Assembly (NCBI RefSeq): GCF_029813115.1
Contig: NZ_JAPZDS010000009.1
Location: forward strand, 124,001-188,000
Origin: Aureimonas sp. SK2
Lineage (GTDB): Bacteria > Pseudomonadota > Alphaproteobacteria > Rhizobiales > Rhizobiaceae
Direction of reading: 5' to 3'
Length of the DNA stretch: 64,000 bases
Numbering within the stretch: position 1 is the stretch's first letter; the number at the start of each line of letters is the position of its first letter. The notes beneath the pieces are model-generated. The model did no database searches and had not been told where the DNA came from. It saw nothing but the letters and a program-made list of their open reading frames with translations. This document shows, one piece after another, positions 13,887-22,579 of the stretch. The position numbers were made by a program, and so were the translations under genes.

Positions 13887-15600
13887 CTTGGCCACGGGCC
13901 TCGGCCCACGCCCGGCCGTCGGGATGCATGCACAGGAGCGCGCGCTTGCCGGACGGGTAGATGACGACGTGCCCGTTCGCCCACGCGCCGGGTCCGCGAT
14001 CGTTGTAGCCCTGCGACAGCGAGGCGGAGACGCCCGCCACGTAGACGCCCTCGACGATCTTGGGTGAGTGAGTGTGGGCGGACACCACCTTGTCGCCGAG
14101 GCGCCGAAACTGGTTCGGCGACCCCCGGCTGCCGGAGATGCCGATGTCTCCGTGAAGCCCGCACTCCACGCCGGCTATCCGGAGGCCGCGCCCGTAGCCC
14201 ACGAAGTCGACGACGTTGTCGTACCCGCCGACGGCGCCCATCGCGTGCCGGATCGGGTTGAAGGTGTCGTCCCGTCGCCGAATTGCGCGCAGCCAAGCGG
14301 CGTTCAGCTCGGCGTGGTAGTAGGCGTTTTCCTCGTCCTCGGCGGCCTTCAGATCGCGCAACCAGCGTGTGAGGGCATCGTCGTGATTGCTCTCCACCTG
14401 ATGCGTCTGGCACCACGGGCGCGAGGTGGCAACGAGGAAGGCGGCCGCCGCGTGGACTTCCTCCTCCACGTTCGTCGTCCCGGCGGCGAGCATGCGCGCC
14501 CTGCTGTGGACCGAACCCCGGTCGTGGTGGTTCCGGCGACGGAAGTCGAGGACGTCGTGCCGGACCTGGTGCGCTGGCCGCAGGAGGTCGATGAGGCAGT
14601 CGCTCGTCACCTGACGGTTGGTGCGGACGTCGATGCCCCACGTCGCCAGCGCGATGTTGGGGTCCATGGCCGCTTGATGGTCGTCCCCGCAGACGAGGGC
14701 GGCGACCGCGTGGCCGTAGGTGACCACCCCGCTGTCCACGCGGGCGGTCAGGTCTTGGAAGCTGCCGTCGTCCTCGGCCGCGAGTTCGCGGATGAAGACC
14801 TCGCCATCGACGTCGATCTCGATGAGGAGCGCGCCGTAGGTGTGATGAAAGAGCGCCCGGCGACCGGATGCCCGAGGCGTGTAACTCGGCAGCGTGCAGC
14901 ACCCGGTCGACTGGACGTAGCGCGGCGGGCGGCCGGGCATCCGGGGGATCGTTTCCAAGGCCCTGCGCGCGTGCGGGATAACGACGTGACCGCCGCCGTT
15001 GACGGTGTGCCAGCCCGCGAGCGGGTTGGCCGTCGTCGGCAGGATGTTCGCGTCGCCGACGATCAGGAGGTCCGGCCCGAGCTGGACGCGGCCGAACTCT
15101 AGGTAAGGCTGGAGTTCGGCGGCATAGACGCCCGTCGCGACCGCGTGGTCCTCGAACAAACCCAACTGGTAAGTGAAACCCCCGACTGCGAGCTGCGCGT
15201 CGAGGTGGGCGGCGTAGGCGGTGAGGTTGCGCCAGAAGCCCTCGTGGACGGGTGTGTCGTCCTGGGCGGCGGTCAGGATCAGGCGGCTGACCACGCCGCG
15301 CGGTACGTCGACCGAGCGCGTGGCGACCTTGCTGATGCGGATGGGCTTCCGCTTCCCCTCGGCCGCCGGCTCCGCCTTCGGAGCCTCCGGCACGACCTCC
15401 GGCGCCGTCTTACCCCGCCGCGCCTGCCGCAGCTCGTTGTCCGACGGCAACCCCCGGATCGCCCGAACGGCTTCGGACGCCCGGCCGTACGACCACCCCA
15501 GCGCGGCCGCGATCTGCCTGAGCGGGGTGCCCGCCGCGTGGAGCGGCTGGGCGGCTGCCTGATCCTCGAGGGATCCTCTGATGAATGAGGCGGCGGGCAT
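13864..15600 (-). CDS. HTH-metallophosphoesterase phage protein, 578 aa
   Basis: ATG at 15600 overlaps the preceding stop (TGATG). Residues 15-60 hold a helix-turn-helix-like segment, LGWSYGRASEAVRAIRGLPS, also present in the upstream gene. After a linker, a large domain carries calcineurin-type motifs: GDDHQ, SNHDD (in place of GNHD) and AHTHSP (in place of GHTH). The size and layout recall large phage metallophosphoesterases such as T5 A1-type DNA-transfer nucleases; I cannot confirm that. A DNA nuclease or phosphatase with a DNA-binding N-terminus is the working call. Confidence 0.65.
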   Translation of the reverse strand: MPAASFIRGSLEDQAAAQPLHAAGTPLRQIAAALGWSYGRASEAVRAIRGLPSDNELRQARRGKTAPEVVPEAPKAEPAAEGKRKPIRISKVATRSVDVPRGVVSRLILTAAQDDTPVHEGFWRNLTAYAAHLDAQLAVGGFTYQLGLFEDHAVATGVYAAELQPYLEFGRVQLGPDLLIVGDANILPTTANPLAGWHTVNGGGHVVIPHARRALETIPRMPGRPPRYVQSTGCCTLPSYTPRASGRRALFHHTYGALLIEIDVDGEVFIRELAAEDDGSFQDLTARVDSGVVTYGHAVAALVCGDDHQAAMDPNIALATWGIDVRTNRQVTSDCLIDLLRPAHQVRHDVLDFRRRNHHDRGSVHSRARMLAAGTTNVEEEVHAAAAFLVATSRPWCQTHQVESNHDDALTRWLRDLKAAEDEENAYYHAELNAAWLRAIRRRDDTFNPIRHAMGAVGGYDNVVDFVGYGRGLRIAGVECGLHGDIGISGSRGSPNQFRRLGDKVVSAHTHSPKIVEGVYVAGVSASLSQGYNDRGPGAWANGHVVIYPSGKRALLCMHPDGRAWAEARGQEGVSLAA

Positions 15601-15854
15601 CAGGAGATCACCCCGGCGGCGCGCAGGTGCTGGCGGAGGCTCTCGGTGACGCGGGCGCGCTTGACGCGGGCGTCGTCCCGGCGGCGGCGTCCGGCGACCG
15701 CGTCGCTGTCGAGGCCCTTGATGGCCCGTGCCGCCTCGGACACCCGTCCGTACGGCCAGCCGAGGAGGCGCATGCACTCCCGATACGTGTGTCCGGCGAC
15801 GAGGAGCGGCGACAGCTCCCTCTGATCCCCGACCGATCCCAGCTCTCTTCTCAT
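15600..15854 (-). CDS. Small HTH-like protein, 84 aa, paralogous to the N-terminus of the next gene
   Basis: ATG at 15854 with GGAGAA upstream. Residues 22-50, LGWPYGRVSEAARAIKGLDS, repeat the motif at the N-terminus of the 578-aa neighbour (16 of 20 positions identical), so the pair arose by duplication. The C-terminus is strongly basic, consistent with DNA binding. It is translationally coupled to the metallophosphoesterase. Confidence 0.65.
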   Translation of the reverse strand: MRRELGSVGDQRELSPLLVAGHTYRECMRLLGWPYGRVSEAARAIKGLDSDAVAGRRRRDDARVKRARVTESLRQHLRAAGVIS

Positions 15855-15907
15855 CGCGCGTTCTCCCCGCTCGCCCCCGCGCCACTGCTTAAAGTGGTCG
15901 CAGTTCA

Positions 15908-15935
15908 AGCGTTGTCGCCGGCGGAGACCGCGTAA
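15908..15935 (-). promoter_or_regulatory. Class A promoter for the 15854 gene
   Basis: TTACGC (15935-15930), 16-bp spacer with GCCGGC, AACGCT (15913-15908). Confidence 0.45.
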
Positions 15936-16040
15936 AGGCAAATCGCAACAGCGACTTAGAGGGAAATCACGCCAAACGAGGGGACGCGATATGAGGTGGT
16001 CGGCGTCGGTCAACGGAGTTTGTCGATCGCGTGTGCGTGA

Positions 16041-16361
16041 TCAGGTGCGCGGCGGGCCGCTGCGGTCGCTCCGGGACTGCGACAGCTCGACGATGCGATC
16101 GAGACGGTCGCCGAGCCTGTTCATCGATGCCGAGATCTCGTCGCGCATGCTGCGGAGCGCGTCGGCCTGCACGTACTTGCTTGCGACCTCCAACCTGAAG
16201 GCGCCCAGCTCGCGCTCGATGACGTCCGACTTCGCCTTCGCGGCGGCGGCGGACTCGGCGGTGCGCGAGTAGTTCATCGCGGTGCGAGCGACGTAGGCCA
16301 CGACGCCGAGCATCGCGAGCAGCGTGCCCCAGGGCAGGAACTTCAGGATTTCGGCTTCCAC
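16041..16361 (-). CDS. Single-pass membrane coiled-coil protein, 106 aa
   Basis: GTG at 16361 gives VEAEILKFLPWGTLLAMLGV, a membrane segment at residues 7-27. A long charged coiled coil follows (about 30-95). The topology is like DUF2730-type or other phage inner-membrane proteins, and the position next to lysis genes would suit a lysis accessory or holin-like role; unproven. A class B box lies 68 bp upstream. The start is not well supported by a ribosome-binding site. Confidence 0.6.
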   Translation of the reverse strand: MEAEILKFLPWGTLLAMLGVVAYVARTAMNYSRTAESAAAAKAKSDVIERELGAFRLEVASKYVQADALRSMRDEISASMNRLGDRLDRIVELSQSRSDRSGPPRT

Positions 16362-16428
16362 GGCGCGGGTCGCTTTCAGGGGATCGAGGAGCGCCGGGGC
16401 GCGTTGACTCCGAGAGGGCGCGATGTCG

Positions 16429-16442
16429 CCGCAACATTCGAG
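16429..16442 (-). promoter_or_regulatory. Class B box upstream of the 16361 gene
   Basis: Minus strand CTCGAATGTTGCGG. It matches nine core positions of the class B family. Confidence 0.5.
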
Positions 16443-16449
16443 GTTTCCG

Positions 16450-16656
16450 ATGCCAAAATCCGTTGCCGCACTCCGGCGGGAGGACCAGCTCGGGGAGCTG
16501 CTGGGCTGCGCGTACGACGCCCGCGCGTTGGCGGACCGCCTGCACCACACGACTGGCGACCCGGCGCTCGCGAGCGCGGTGCGGCGGCTGGATGAGGCGG
16601 CGGCGGATCTGGAGAGGGTGACTCTGCGGCCTAGGCTGCGGCTGGTTCGGGATTGA
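16450..16656 (+). CDS. Hypothetical helical protein, 68 aa
   Basis: ATG at 16450 (MPKSVAALRRE). It is an all-helical small protein ending in a basic RPRLRLVRD tail. A decayed second copy of its last 20 codons occurs at about 17490-17549. No family recognised. Its upstream region overlaps the divergent class B box, so the two promoters may share control sequence. Confidence 0.5.
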   Translation: MPKSVAALRREDQLGELLGCAYDARALADRLHHTTGDPALASAVRRLDEAAADLERVTLRPRLRLVRD

Positions 16657-16701
16657 CGGGCGCCGTAGCTTCTTCTCAGATCTTCGGCGGGAGTCGGGGG
16701 G

Positions 16702-17106
16702 ATGGAAATGGCACGCTTGAACTGGAGTCGACCGCGCCGAGACATGAGCAGCCTGTCGCCCGCAAGCACTGACCCGACGGCGGTGTTCCGCGCCCACCCC
16801 AAGCCCGAGAAGCGCTGGGGCAGCGCGAAGCTCCTGCCGGAGAAGCCGAGGCCGGAGATCGCGCTCGCCCCCATGGACAAGATGTTCGTGCAGCAATGCG
16901 CGAAGGCCGAACGCCGAGGTGAGTTCGACCCGATGGTCCTCCCCGGCAATTCGCCGAAGAAGGTGAGGGCCAAGGTTGCCGAGGCAGGTGGTCCGCTGGC
17001 GTGGATCCTTGAAAGCGAACTACGCGAGAGGCTGTTCGTCGAACTCGTCGGGAAAGGGCCGTTGCGTCGGTCTACCGCTTCAACCCCGGCGGCCACTTCC
17101 CGCTGA
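16702..17106 (+). CDS. Hypothetical protein, up to 134 aa
   Basis: The ATG at 16708 is better spaced from GGGGGG than the one at 16702, so the start is uncertain by two codons. The protein is basic and Pro-rich at the N-terminus, with a helical middle (LAPMDKMFVQQCAKAERRG). The last 12 codons overlap the convergent secreted-protein gene by 35 nt. No family recognised. Confidence 0.5.
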   Translation: MEMARLNWSRPRRDMSSLSPASTDPTAVFRAHPKPEKRWGSAKLLPEKPRPEIALAPMDKMFVQQCAKAERRGEFDPMVLPGNSPKKVRAKVAEAGGPLAWILESELRERLFVELVGKGPLRRSTASTPAATSR

Positions 17107-17413
17107 CGTAGCTGTACACAGTCATGTCGACGCCTTTGAACGTCACGATGACCATGTTCGACAGCGCGTAAAGCTTTTTGCCGCCCATCCGAACCAGCGT
17201 CGTCTCCCCGCCGAAGTCGAGCACCTCGACGCGGACGTCGTCCTCGTACTCCAGTTCGATGCAACCCGGCCCGGCGTCGTAGCCGACGTTGGCCTTCGTT
17301 GTGCAGAGGACCGCGCCGCCCTTGATGGTGCCGGGCAGGTTCACGGGCTTCGCGGCGGCCGGAGCGGCGGCGAGGACGAGAGCGGCGACGGCCGCCAAGG
17401 CGAACTTCAGCAT
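17072..17413 (-). CDS. Secreted periplasmic protein, 113 aa
   Basis: ATG at 17413 follows GGGAAGGAGCC. Residues 1-21 form a Sec signal peptide (MLKFALAAVAALVLAAAPAA, AAA-K cleavage). The mature 90 residues have two Cys (about 39 and 53), which could form a disulfide, and alternate beta strands (VRVEVLDFGGETTLVRMGG). Probably a lysogenic-conversion cargo protein; function unknown. Confidence 0.7.
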   Translation of the reverse strand: MLKFALAAVAALVLAAAPAAAKPVNLPGTIKGGAVLCTTKANVGYDAGPGCIELEYEDDVRVEVLDFGGETTLVRMGGKKLYALSNMVIVTFKGVDMTVYSYVSGKWPPGLKR

Positions 17414-17489
17414 GGGAGGCTCCTTCCCGGGAGAGGAGAGCACGCCGAGGTTAAAGTGTCGTGGGCTCGGATGCCGTCGGCTTCGCATT

Positions 17490-17549
17490 CGGGCAGACGA
17501 GGCGGCGGATTTGGAGAGGGCGATCCTACGGCCGTGTCTGCGGCCGTAG
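17490..17549 (+). pseudogene. Remnant of a second copy of the 16450 gene
   Basis: The frame reads ADEAADLERAILRPCLRP, against DEAAADLERVTLRPRLRL at the end of the 16450 gene, and the DNA matches (GAGGCGGCGGAT-TTGGAGAGGG). No start codon or upstream part remains. The piece runs into a large inverted repeat at 17519-17556. Confidence 0.55.
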
Positions 17550-17556
17550 GATCGCC
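17519..17556. repeat. 16-bp perfect inverted repeat
   Basis: GGCGATCCTACGGCCG, six bases, CGGCCGTAGGATCGCC. There is no T-run on either side, so a protein-binding or recombination site is as likely as a terminator. It separates the secreted-protein gene from the c-di-GMP gene. Confidence 0.6.
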
Positions 17557-17646
17557 TCGGCAAGGTTGACGAGTCCCGAATGCTGCCGTTCGAGTCCGGG
17601 GTCCCGTTTTAACCGGGCTCTCATCGCCTCGGCATAAAATGTGGGC

Positions 17647-20001
17647 ATGACCGCTACGCTTCTTCAGCTCGCCTCTAGCCACTCCGTTGGCTTCGTCCTC
17701 ACGTCGCTCGTCATCTGCCTCGTCGCCGGATGGCTGCTCGGCAAGCTGATGGGTCGCGTTGCCGATGCGAAGCCCGCGCGCAGGCCGCAATGGCTCGCAG
17801 GGACCGCGATCGTAGCCGGGCTCGGGGTCTGGACCACCCACTTCATCGCCATGCTCGGCTACCGTCCGGACATGATGTTGTCGTACGACGGGTTGACCAC
17901 GACCGTGTCGGCTGTCGTCGCTGTCCTGGCGGTTGGTGTTCCGTTAGCCGTCACGCCTCTCTTGGCTTCCTGGCGGTGGCGTGCCGTTCTGGGAGCCGTC
18001 GCCGGCCTCGGTGTCGGCGCGATGCACTACTCGGGCATGATGGCCCTCGAAGGGTGCCTCCAGACCCATTCGCCCGTTGCGGCGGGGCTGGCTGCCCTCA
18101 TCGGTTCCTTCTTACTCGCGCTGGCCTCCGGGCTGCCCTCGCGGATTGCCACTCCCCGGGTGGTCTGCGGCCTGTTCACGCTCGCGGTCTGCGGCGCCCA
18201 CTTCACAGGGATTGCCGGGACGAACCTCGAGACGATCGCCGGGCAGGGAATCCTCGCCCACGAGAACGTCACGCTCAGCGTCATCACCGCCGTCGGCGCC
18301 GCCGTCCTCTTCCTCGGCGCCTTCCTGACGATTCTGACGGCGCAGCGCTTCGAGGCGCAGGAACGGGCGCACTCGGCCGTCCTCTCGACGGCGCTCCACA
18401 ACATGTCGAACGGCCTGGCCTTCATCGACGCCGAGCAACGCCTCGGCCTCTTCAACAGGCGGTTCCTCGAGATCTGCAAGCTGCCGACGGACGGACTGCG
18501 TGCCGGCATGAGCCGCCTCGAGTTCATCGACGCGCTCGACGGAGCCAATGGCTGGGACGCCGAACGACGCGCCAAGATCGAGAAGCTCATCGCCCACTGG
18601 TCCACGATGGTCGAGGAGGAGGCGGTCGAACACGTCACGGCAGACGGCCGGACGATCGAAGTGACGTGCCGCCACGTCGAGGCCGGCGGCGTCGTCCTGA
18701 CGTTCGACGACGTGACGAAGGATCGCGCGGCGCAGAGCCGGATCGCCGAACTCGCCTTTCTTGACCCGCTGACCAAGCTCGCCAACCGCCGTGCGTTCAA
18801 CGCCCGGATGGAACGCGACTTCCACCCCAAGCAGCGCTTCAAGCTTCTCCTTATCGACCTCGACCGCTTCAAGCCCGTGAACGACACCTACGGCCATGGC
18901 GTCGGCGATCTGCTCTTGGTGCAGGTCGCCGAACGGCTGGCCGCCATCGCCGGAACCGACGGAGCCGCCGCGCGCCTCGGGGGCGACGAGTTCGCCGTGC
19001 TCGCCTACGGCGATCTCTATCAGGCGACCGATGTCGCAGAGCGTATCTTAGAAGCTATGAGTCGCCCATTCGAGATCGGGGACATCAAGGTCAGCATCGG
19101 ATGCAGCATCGGCATGTGCTGCACGGACGACGCCAAGGATCCGGCCGAGCTCATGCAGCTTTCGGACATCGCTCTGTACGAAGCCAAGCGCGGCGGGCGT
19201 GCACGAGCAAGCTGCTACACTCGTGGTATGTTCGAAGCGGTTTCCGAGCGCGTCCAGCTCGAGACCGACATGCGGACAGCGATCGAGCGGGGCGAGATAC
19301 ATCTTGCCTACCAGCCCGTCCTCGCGCTCGCCGACGACCGCGTCATCGGCTACGAGGCCCTCATCCGGTGGGACCATCCGCAACTCGGGTCCGTCTCGCC
19401 CGCCCGGTTCATCCCGCTGGCGGAGGAGACCGGGCAGATCGTCGAGATCGGAGCGTGGGTGCTGCGTGAAGCGTGCCGACAGGCCGCGGAGCTTGCCGAT
19501 GACGCCTACGTCGCGGTGAACGTCTCGCCCGTCCAGTTCCGCTCCCCACTGCTGCTATCCCACTTGACGCAGGCACTCAGCTCGAGCGGGCTGCCCGCCC
19601 GCCGCCTCGAGATCGAATTGACGGAAACGGCGATCGTCGAGGACGGGCCAAAGATCGCTGAGATGCTCGGGGCGATCCGGCGCCTCGGGGTGTCGGTTGC
19701 CATGGACGACTTCGGGACGGGGTACTCCTCGCTCTCGCACCTTCGCGACTTCCCGCTCGACCGCATCAAGGTGGATCGCTCGTTCGTCGCGACGGCGGAG
19801 ACGGACCGCCACTCGATGGCGGTGCTGGAGGGCATCACCCACATCGCCAAGAAGCTCGACATCGCGATCCTGGCCGAGGGCGTCGAGACGACGTCGCAGT
19901 TGGAGTTGCTCCGTGACATCGGATGCGACGCGATCCAGGGGTATCTGGTGGGGCGGCCCGAGCGGATGTCGCAGGACGACAACTTACGCCTGTCTGCCTG
20001 A
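17647..20001 (+). CDS. MHYT-PAS-GGDEF-EAL membrane sensor for cyclic di-GMP, 784 aa
   Basis: Residues 10-225 form an MHYT sensor: paired transmembrane helices with H-Y/H-F motifs (THFIAML, AMHYSGMMA, AHFTGIAG), thought to bind metal and sense a gas or redox signal. A PAS-like domain (about 235-345) follows, then GGDEF (LGGDEFAVL intact, with DPLTKLANR) and EAL (YEALIRW, ELTE, DDFGTGYSS, IKVDRSF, AEGVET all present). Both synthesis and hydrolysis of c-di-GMP are possible. The start is ATG 17647 or GTG 17641; neither has a clear ribosome-binding site. It is host-like signalling cargo between lysis and tail genes. Confidence 0.92.
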   Translation: MTATLLQLASSHSVGFVLTSLVICLVAGWLLGKLMGRVADAKPARRPQWLAGTAIVAGLGVWTTHFIAMLGYRPDMMLSYDGLTTTVSAVVAVLAVGVPLAVTPLLASWRWRAVLGAVAGLGVGAMHYSGMMALEGCLQTHSPVAAGLAALIGSFLLALASGLPSRIATPRVVCGLFTLAVCGAHFTGIAGTNLETIAGQGILAHENVTLSVITAVGAAVLFLGAFLTILTAQRFEAQERAHSAVLSTALHNMSNGLAFIDAEQRLGLFNRRFLEICKLPTDGLRAGMSRLEFIDALDGANGWDAERRAKIEKLIAHWSTMVEEEAVEHVTADGRTIEVTCRHVEAGGVVLTFDDVTKDRAAQSRIAELAFLDPLTKLANRRAFNARMERDFHPKQRFKLLLIDLDRFKPVNDTYGHGVGDLLLVQVAERLAAIAGTDGAAARLGGDEFAVLAYGDLYQATDVAERILEAMSRPFEIGDIKVSIGCSIGMCCTDDAKDPAELMQLSDIALYEAKRGGRARASCYTRGMFEAVSERVQLETDMRTAIERGEIHLAYQPVLALADDRVIGYEALIRWDHPQLGSVSPARFIPLAEETGQIVEIGAWVLREACRQAAELADDAYVAVNVSPVQFRSPLLLSHLTQALSSSGLPARRLEIELTETAIVEDGPKIAEMLGAIRRLGVSVAMDDFGTGYSSLSHLRDFPLDRIKVDRSFVATAETDRHSMAVLEGITHIAKKLDIAILAEGVETTSQLELLRDIGCDAIQGYLVGRPERMSQDDNLRLSA

Positions 20002-20025
20002 CCAGCGGAAGGGCTGGGTCGAACG

Positions 20026-20259
20026 TCACGTCCCCGCCGAGTTTGCAGGCTCGGCCGCCTCCGCGTCCGGCACCGTCACCGACACAAACGCCGCGCTGAC
20101 ATCGATCTTGGTGCCCGGTGCGCTTCCGATGACCGTGAAATCCTGCGAGGACTCACCCCGGCCCGCGCGGATGTCCGCTGCGCGAAGGACGCGGACGCTC
20201 GTAGGCCGGGTCGCCTTCTTCAACGCGCGGACGAGCTGGCGGGTAGACGACGAACTCAT
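20026..20259 (-). CDS. Hypothetical tail-module protein, 77 aa
   Basis: ATG at 20259 overlaps the stop of the 599-aa tail protein (ATGA). The C-terminal part is beta-rich (GTKIDVSAAFVSVTV). It is the last gene of the virion operon and is probably a small tail or fibre-associated protein; no family recognised. Confidence 0.6.
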   Translation of the reverse strand: MSSSSTRQLVRALKKATRPTSVRVLRAADIRAGRGESSQDFTVIGSAPGTKIDVSAAFVSVTVPDAEAAEPANSAGT

Positions 20260-22055
20260 GCTTCGGACTCCAAGTCGATCTGGCGGGGCAGCGCGAGCGG
20301 TCGGCACGTCACCCGCAGTCTCCGGGACAGCAGGTCCTCCTGCCGGAGCAAATCGTAGCCCACCACAAGCTGCGTCGCCCGCGTCGACAACGCCGCCTCC
20401 GGATCGTCGGCGACGAACATGGCCGCCAACTGCCCGGCCGCCTGATTGCTCCACTCGAACACGCGCGGCGTCGCGATCCGCAACGCCATCGCGTTGACGG
20501 GCGTCGACGCCGACTTGCCCGACACCTTATAGACGAGGTCGCCCGTCTGCTCGTCGAACTCCTCGTCCGGAGGCAGCGCGGCTTTCCCGTCGCCCGGCAC
20601 GCAGCCGACGGTGAACGAGGCGACCCGGTTGCCGTCCCCGTCGGCGGACAGCTCAAGGTCCATGACCTTCCCCACGAGCGCGGCGCCGGAGATGTACCTT
20701 CCGGCAACCCGGATCTCGTCGTCGACGGTGATCTCGCGCGCCAGCTCCCAAGGGATCTCGCCCGAGAACCGGACGCACTGCGCCTGAAGGAGCGCTTCCC
20801 GCTCGAGCATGTGGAGCGCGACGTTGACGGTCCTCGCACCTCGGTCGGTGTCGACGTAGCTGGACCGCCGCGCGTCGAGGGGGACGTCCTTCTCGGCGCG
20901 CTCCCACAGCACCACGCCCGCCGTCGTCTTGGCGCGGAAGGTCGTCCCTTCGACGGTGTGCGGACGGACGCAGGACCACGCCTTGCCGTTCGCGAGCGCC
21001 CGGTCGCCCACGTCGTACTTGCGGGACTCCAGCGTCTCCTCATCTTCCCACGCCCATTCCGGCGTCGTCTCGTCGGTCGTTAGCCCCGAAATCTGCACGG
21101 TCTCCACGGTCTCCCGGCGGTCGTCCCCCACGACGGGCTGGAGGCCGAGCGGCAGGAAAAGTTCAACGACCTCCTCGCGCTGCTGCGAGTAGTCGTGCTG
21201 CGCATGCAGGAGGCACCGTAGCGTATGCGGCCGGACGGTCAGGCTGGCTCCTTCGACCCCGGTGCCGGGCGCCTCGACGTTGGTGGCGCCGCCCGGGCCG
21301 AGGTCCTCGACCGTCGCCTCGGCCCAGCTCCACCCGGTGTCGCTGCCGATGGAGTCGCCGGGCTTCGGGAAGGAGGCGATGAAGTCCGGCCACGTATACG
21401 TGGAGACGACGAAGGGGCCGCCTTGAACGGGGGACGATTGCTTGTCCTGCGACGACTGGGTGAAATCGAAAACAAGCCTCCGGCGCAGCATAGGCACCGG
21501 GCTCTCTGTCAGGCTCATCGACAGGCTGTCGTCAAACACCTCGCTGCCGATGTCGAACGTCCGCGTGCCCCGGATCAAATTGGTCGTCCGAAGCTCGAGC
21601 GTCCGCCTGTCCCAGTACCAGTCGACCGGGCGCGCGCTAATGGCCGTCGACGGATCCTCGGAGGCGTCGCGCCCGTGAAAGAGCGGGTCGTAACGGTCGT
21701 CGTCCGTGCGCAGCGTGTCGGCGTACGCGCGCTGCACTTCGTCGTCGGACGGAGGCAGACAGAGGAACTGGCAGACGATGTGGTCCGTCCCGAACTCGCT
21801 GGGCACGCCGTTGATCCTGCCGCGCGCGAGCTGAACGGCGACGGCATCGTCCGGCCCGCGCTCGGAGAAGACGGCGTAGCGGTCCTGCCGCGCGAGCAAG
21901 CCGCCCACGCCGGGGTTGTCGATCTCCACCTCGACGACCGATGCCTGCCCGGCCGTGTCGCGGATCTTCAGGCCATAGACCTCGAAGTCCTCGATCGCGT
22001 GCCGCGCGGGATCGAAAGGCTCGTCCCAGCGGGATAGCCAAGCCATGAAGTTCAT
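20256..22055 (-). CDS. Putative tail-tip/baseplate hub protein, 599 aa
   Basis: ATG at 22055 (MNFMAWLSRW) follows GAGGTGGGCGG and overlaps the previous stop. The sequence is beta-rich and acidic without membrane segments. The N-terminal 100 residues (FEVYGLKIRD, VEVEIDNPG, ARGRINGVPSE) resemble hub-type proteins that follow the tape measure. Order tape measure - small protein - this gene fits a tail-tip complex. Exact lambda counterpart not assignable. Confidence 0.65.
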   Translation of the reverse strand: MNFMAWLSRWDEPFDPARHAIEDFEVYGLKIRDTAGQASVVEVEIDNPGVGGLLARQDRYAVFSERGPDDAVAVQLARGRINGVPSEFGTDHIVCQFLCLPPSDDEVQRAYADTLRTDDDRYDPLFHGRDASEDPSTAISARPVDWYWDRRTLELRTTNLIRGTRTFDIGSEVFDDSLSMSLTESPVPMLRRRLVFDFTQSSQDKQSSPVQGGPFVVSTYTWPDFIASFPKPGDSIGSDTGWSWAEATVEDLGPGGATNVEAPGTGVEGASLTVRPHTLRCLLHAQHDYSQQREEVVELFLPLGLQPVVGDDRRETVETVQISGLTTDETTPEWAWEDEETLESRKYDVGDRALANGKAWSCVRPHTVEGTTFRAKTTAGVVLWERAEKDVPLDARRSSYVDTDRGARTVNVALHMLEREALLQAQCVRFSGEIPWELAREITVDDEIRVAGRYISGAALVGKVMDLELSADGDGNRVASFTVGCVPGDGKAALPPDEEFDEQTGDLVYKVSGKSASTPVNAMALRIATPRVFEWSNQAAGQLAAMFVADDPEAALSTRATQLVVGYDLLRQEDLLSRRLRVTCRPLALPRQIDLESEA

Positions 22056-22579
22056 CCGCCCACCTCCGCGAGCGAGATGCTCCAGCTCGTCGACGCCGCG
22101 CCGCCCGTCTCGGCCTCGTCCTGTGTCCACGCCTCCGTCACCATGAGCGTCAGCACCGGGCGGTAGTGCAGGCGCACCAGCCCGTCAGCGGGCTTCGCCA
22201 ACGTGACGACGCGGCCAACGACGCTGAGAGGCACCGGGAGACCTTGGCTGTCGCGCGTCCGGACGGAGCCGGGGTGCGGGTCGCGGACCAGCGTCACCGT
22301 CGTGCCGCCGTTCCCGACGTAGTCGCCGAGTTCCGAGACGGGGACGATGGTGACGATGGTGCCCGCCCAGAGGCGGCTGAGGGCCGGGGGTTGGACGTCG
22401 TCGGAGCTGATCTCGAGTTCGTACAGATTGAACTCCGGCCTTCCGGTGTGCCGGAGGCGGCCGTTGATCGTGCGGCGCCGCTGCCCGTTCTCGATGGGGC
22501 GCAGGCTCTCACGCACCGCGAGGCCGGAGCCTTCGCCGAGGCCGAGCGCGGGGAACAGGATGGACGAAGGCGTGCTCAC
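22052..22579 (-). CDS. Putative distal-tail/minor tail protein, 175 aa
   Basis: GTG at 22579 overlaps the tape-measure stop (GTGA), and its own stop overlaps the next ATG. The product is beta-rich (LYELEISSDDV, IVTIVPVSELGDYV, LVRLHYRPVLTLMV). The place directly after the tape measure is that of lambda gpM or Dit-type proteins. Assignment rests on order only. Confidence 0.6.
   Translation of the reverse strand: MSTPSSILFPALGLGEGSGLAVRESLRPIENGQRRRTINGRLRHTGRPEFNLYELEISSDDVQPPALSRLWAGTIVTIVPVSELGDYVGNGGTTVTLVRDPHPGSVRTRDSQGLPVPLSVVGRVVTLAKPADGLVRLHYRPVLTLMVTEAWTQDEAETGGAASTSWSISLAEVGG

Noticed and set aside
12383-14902. An 839-codon open frame on the minus strand
   Set aside because: Only the part from 13516 down is real (muramidase). 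Upstream the frame runs as Arg/Pro-rich shadow through the XRE and metallophosphoesterase genes.
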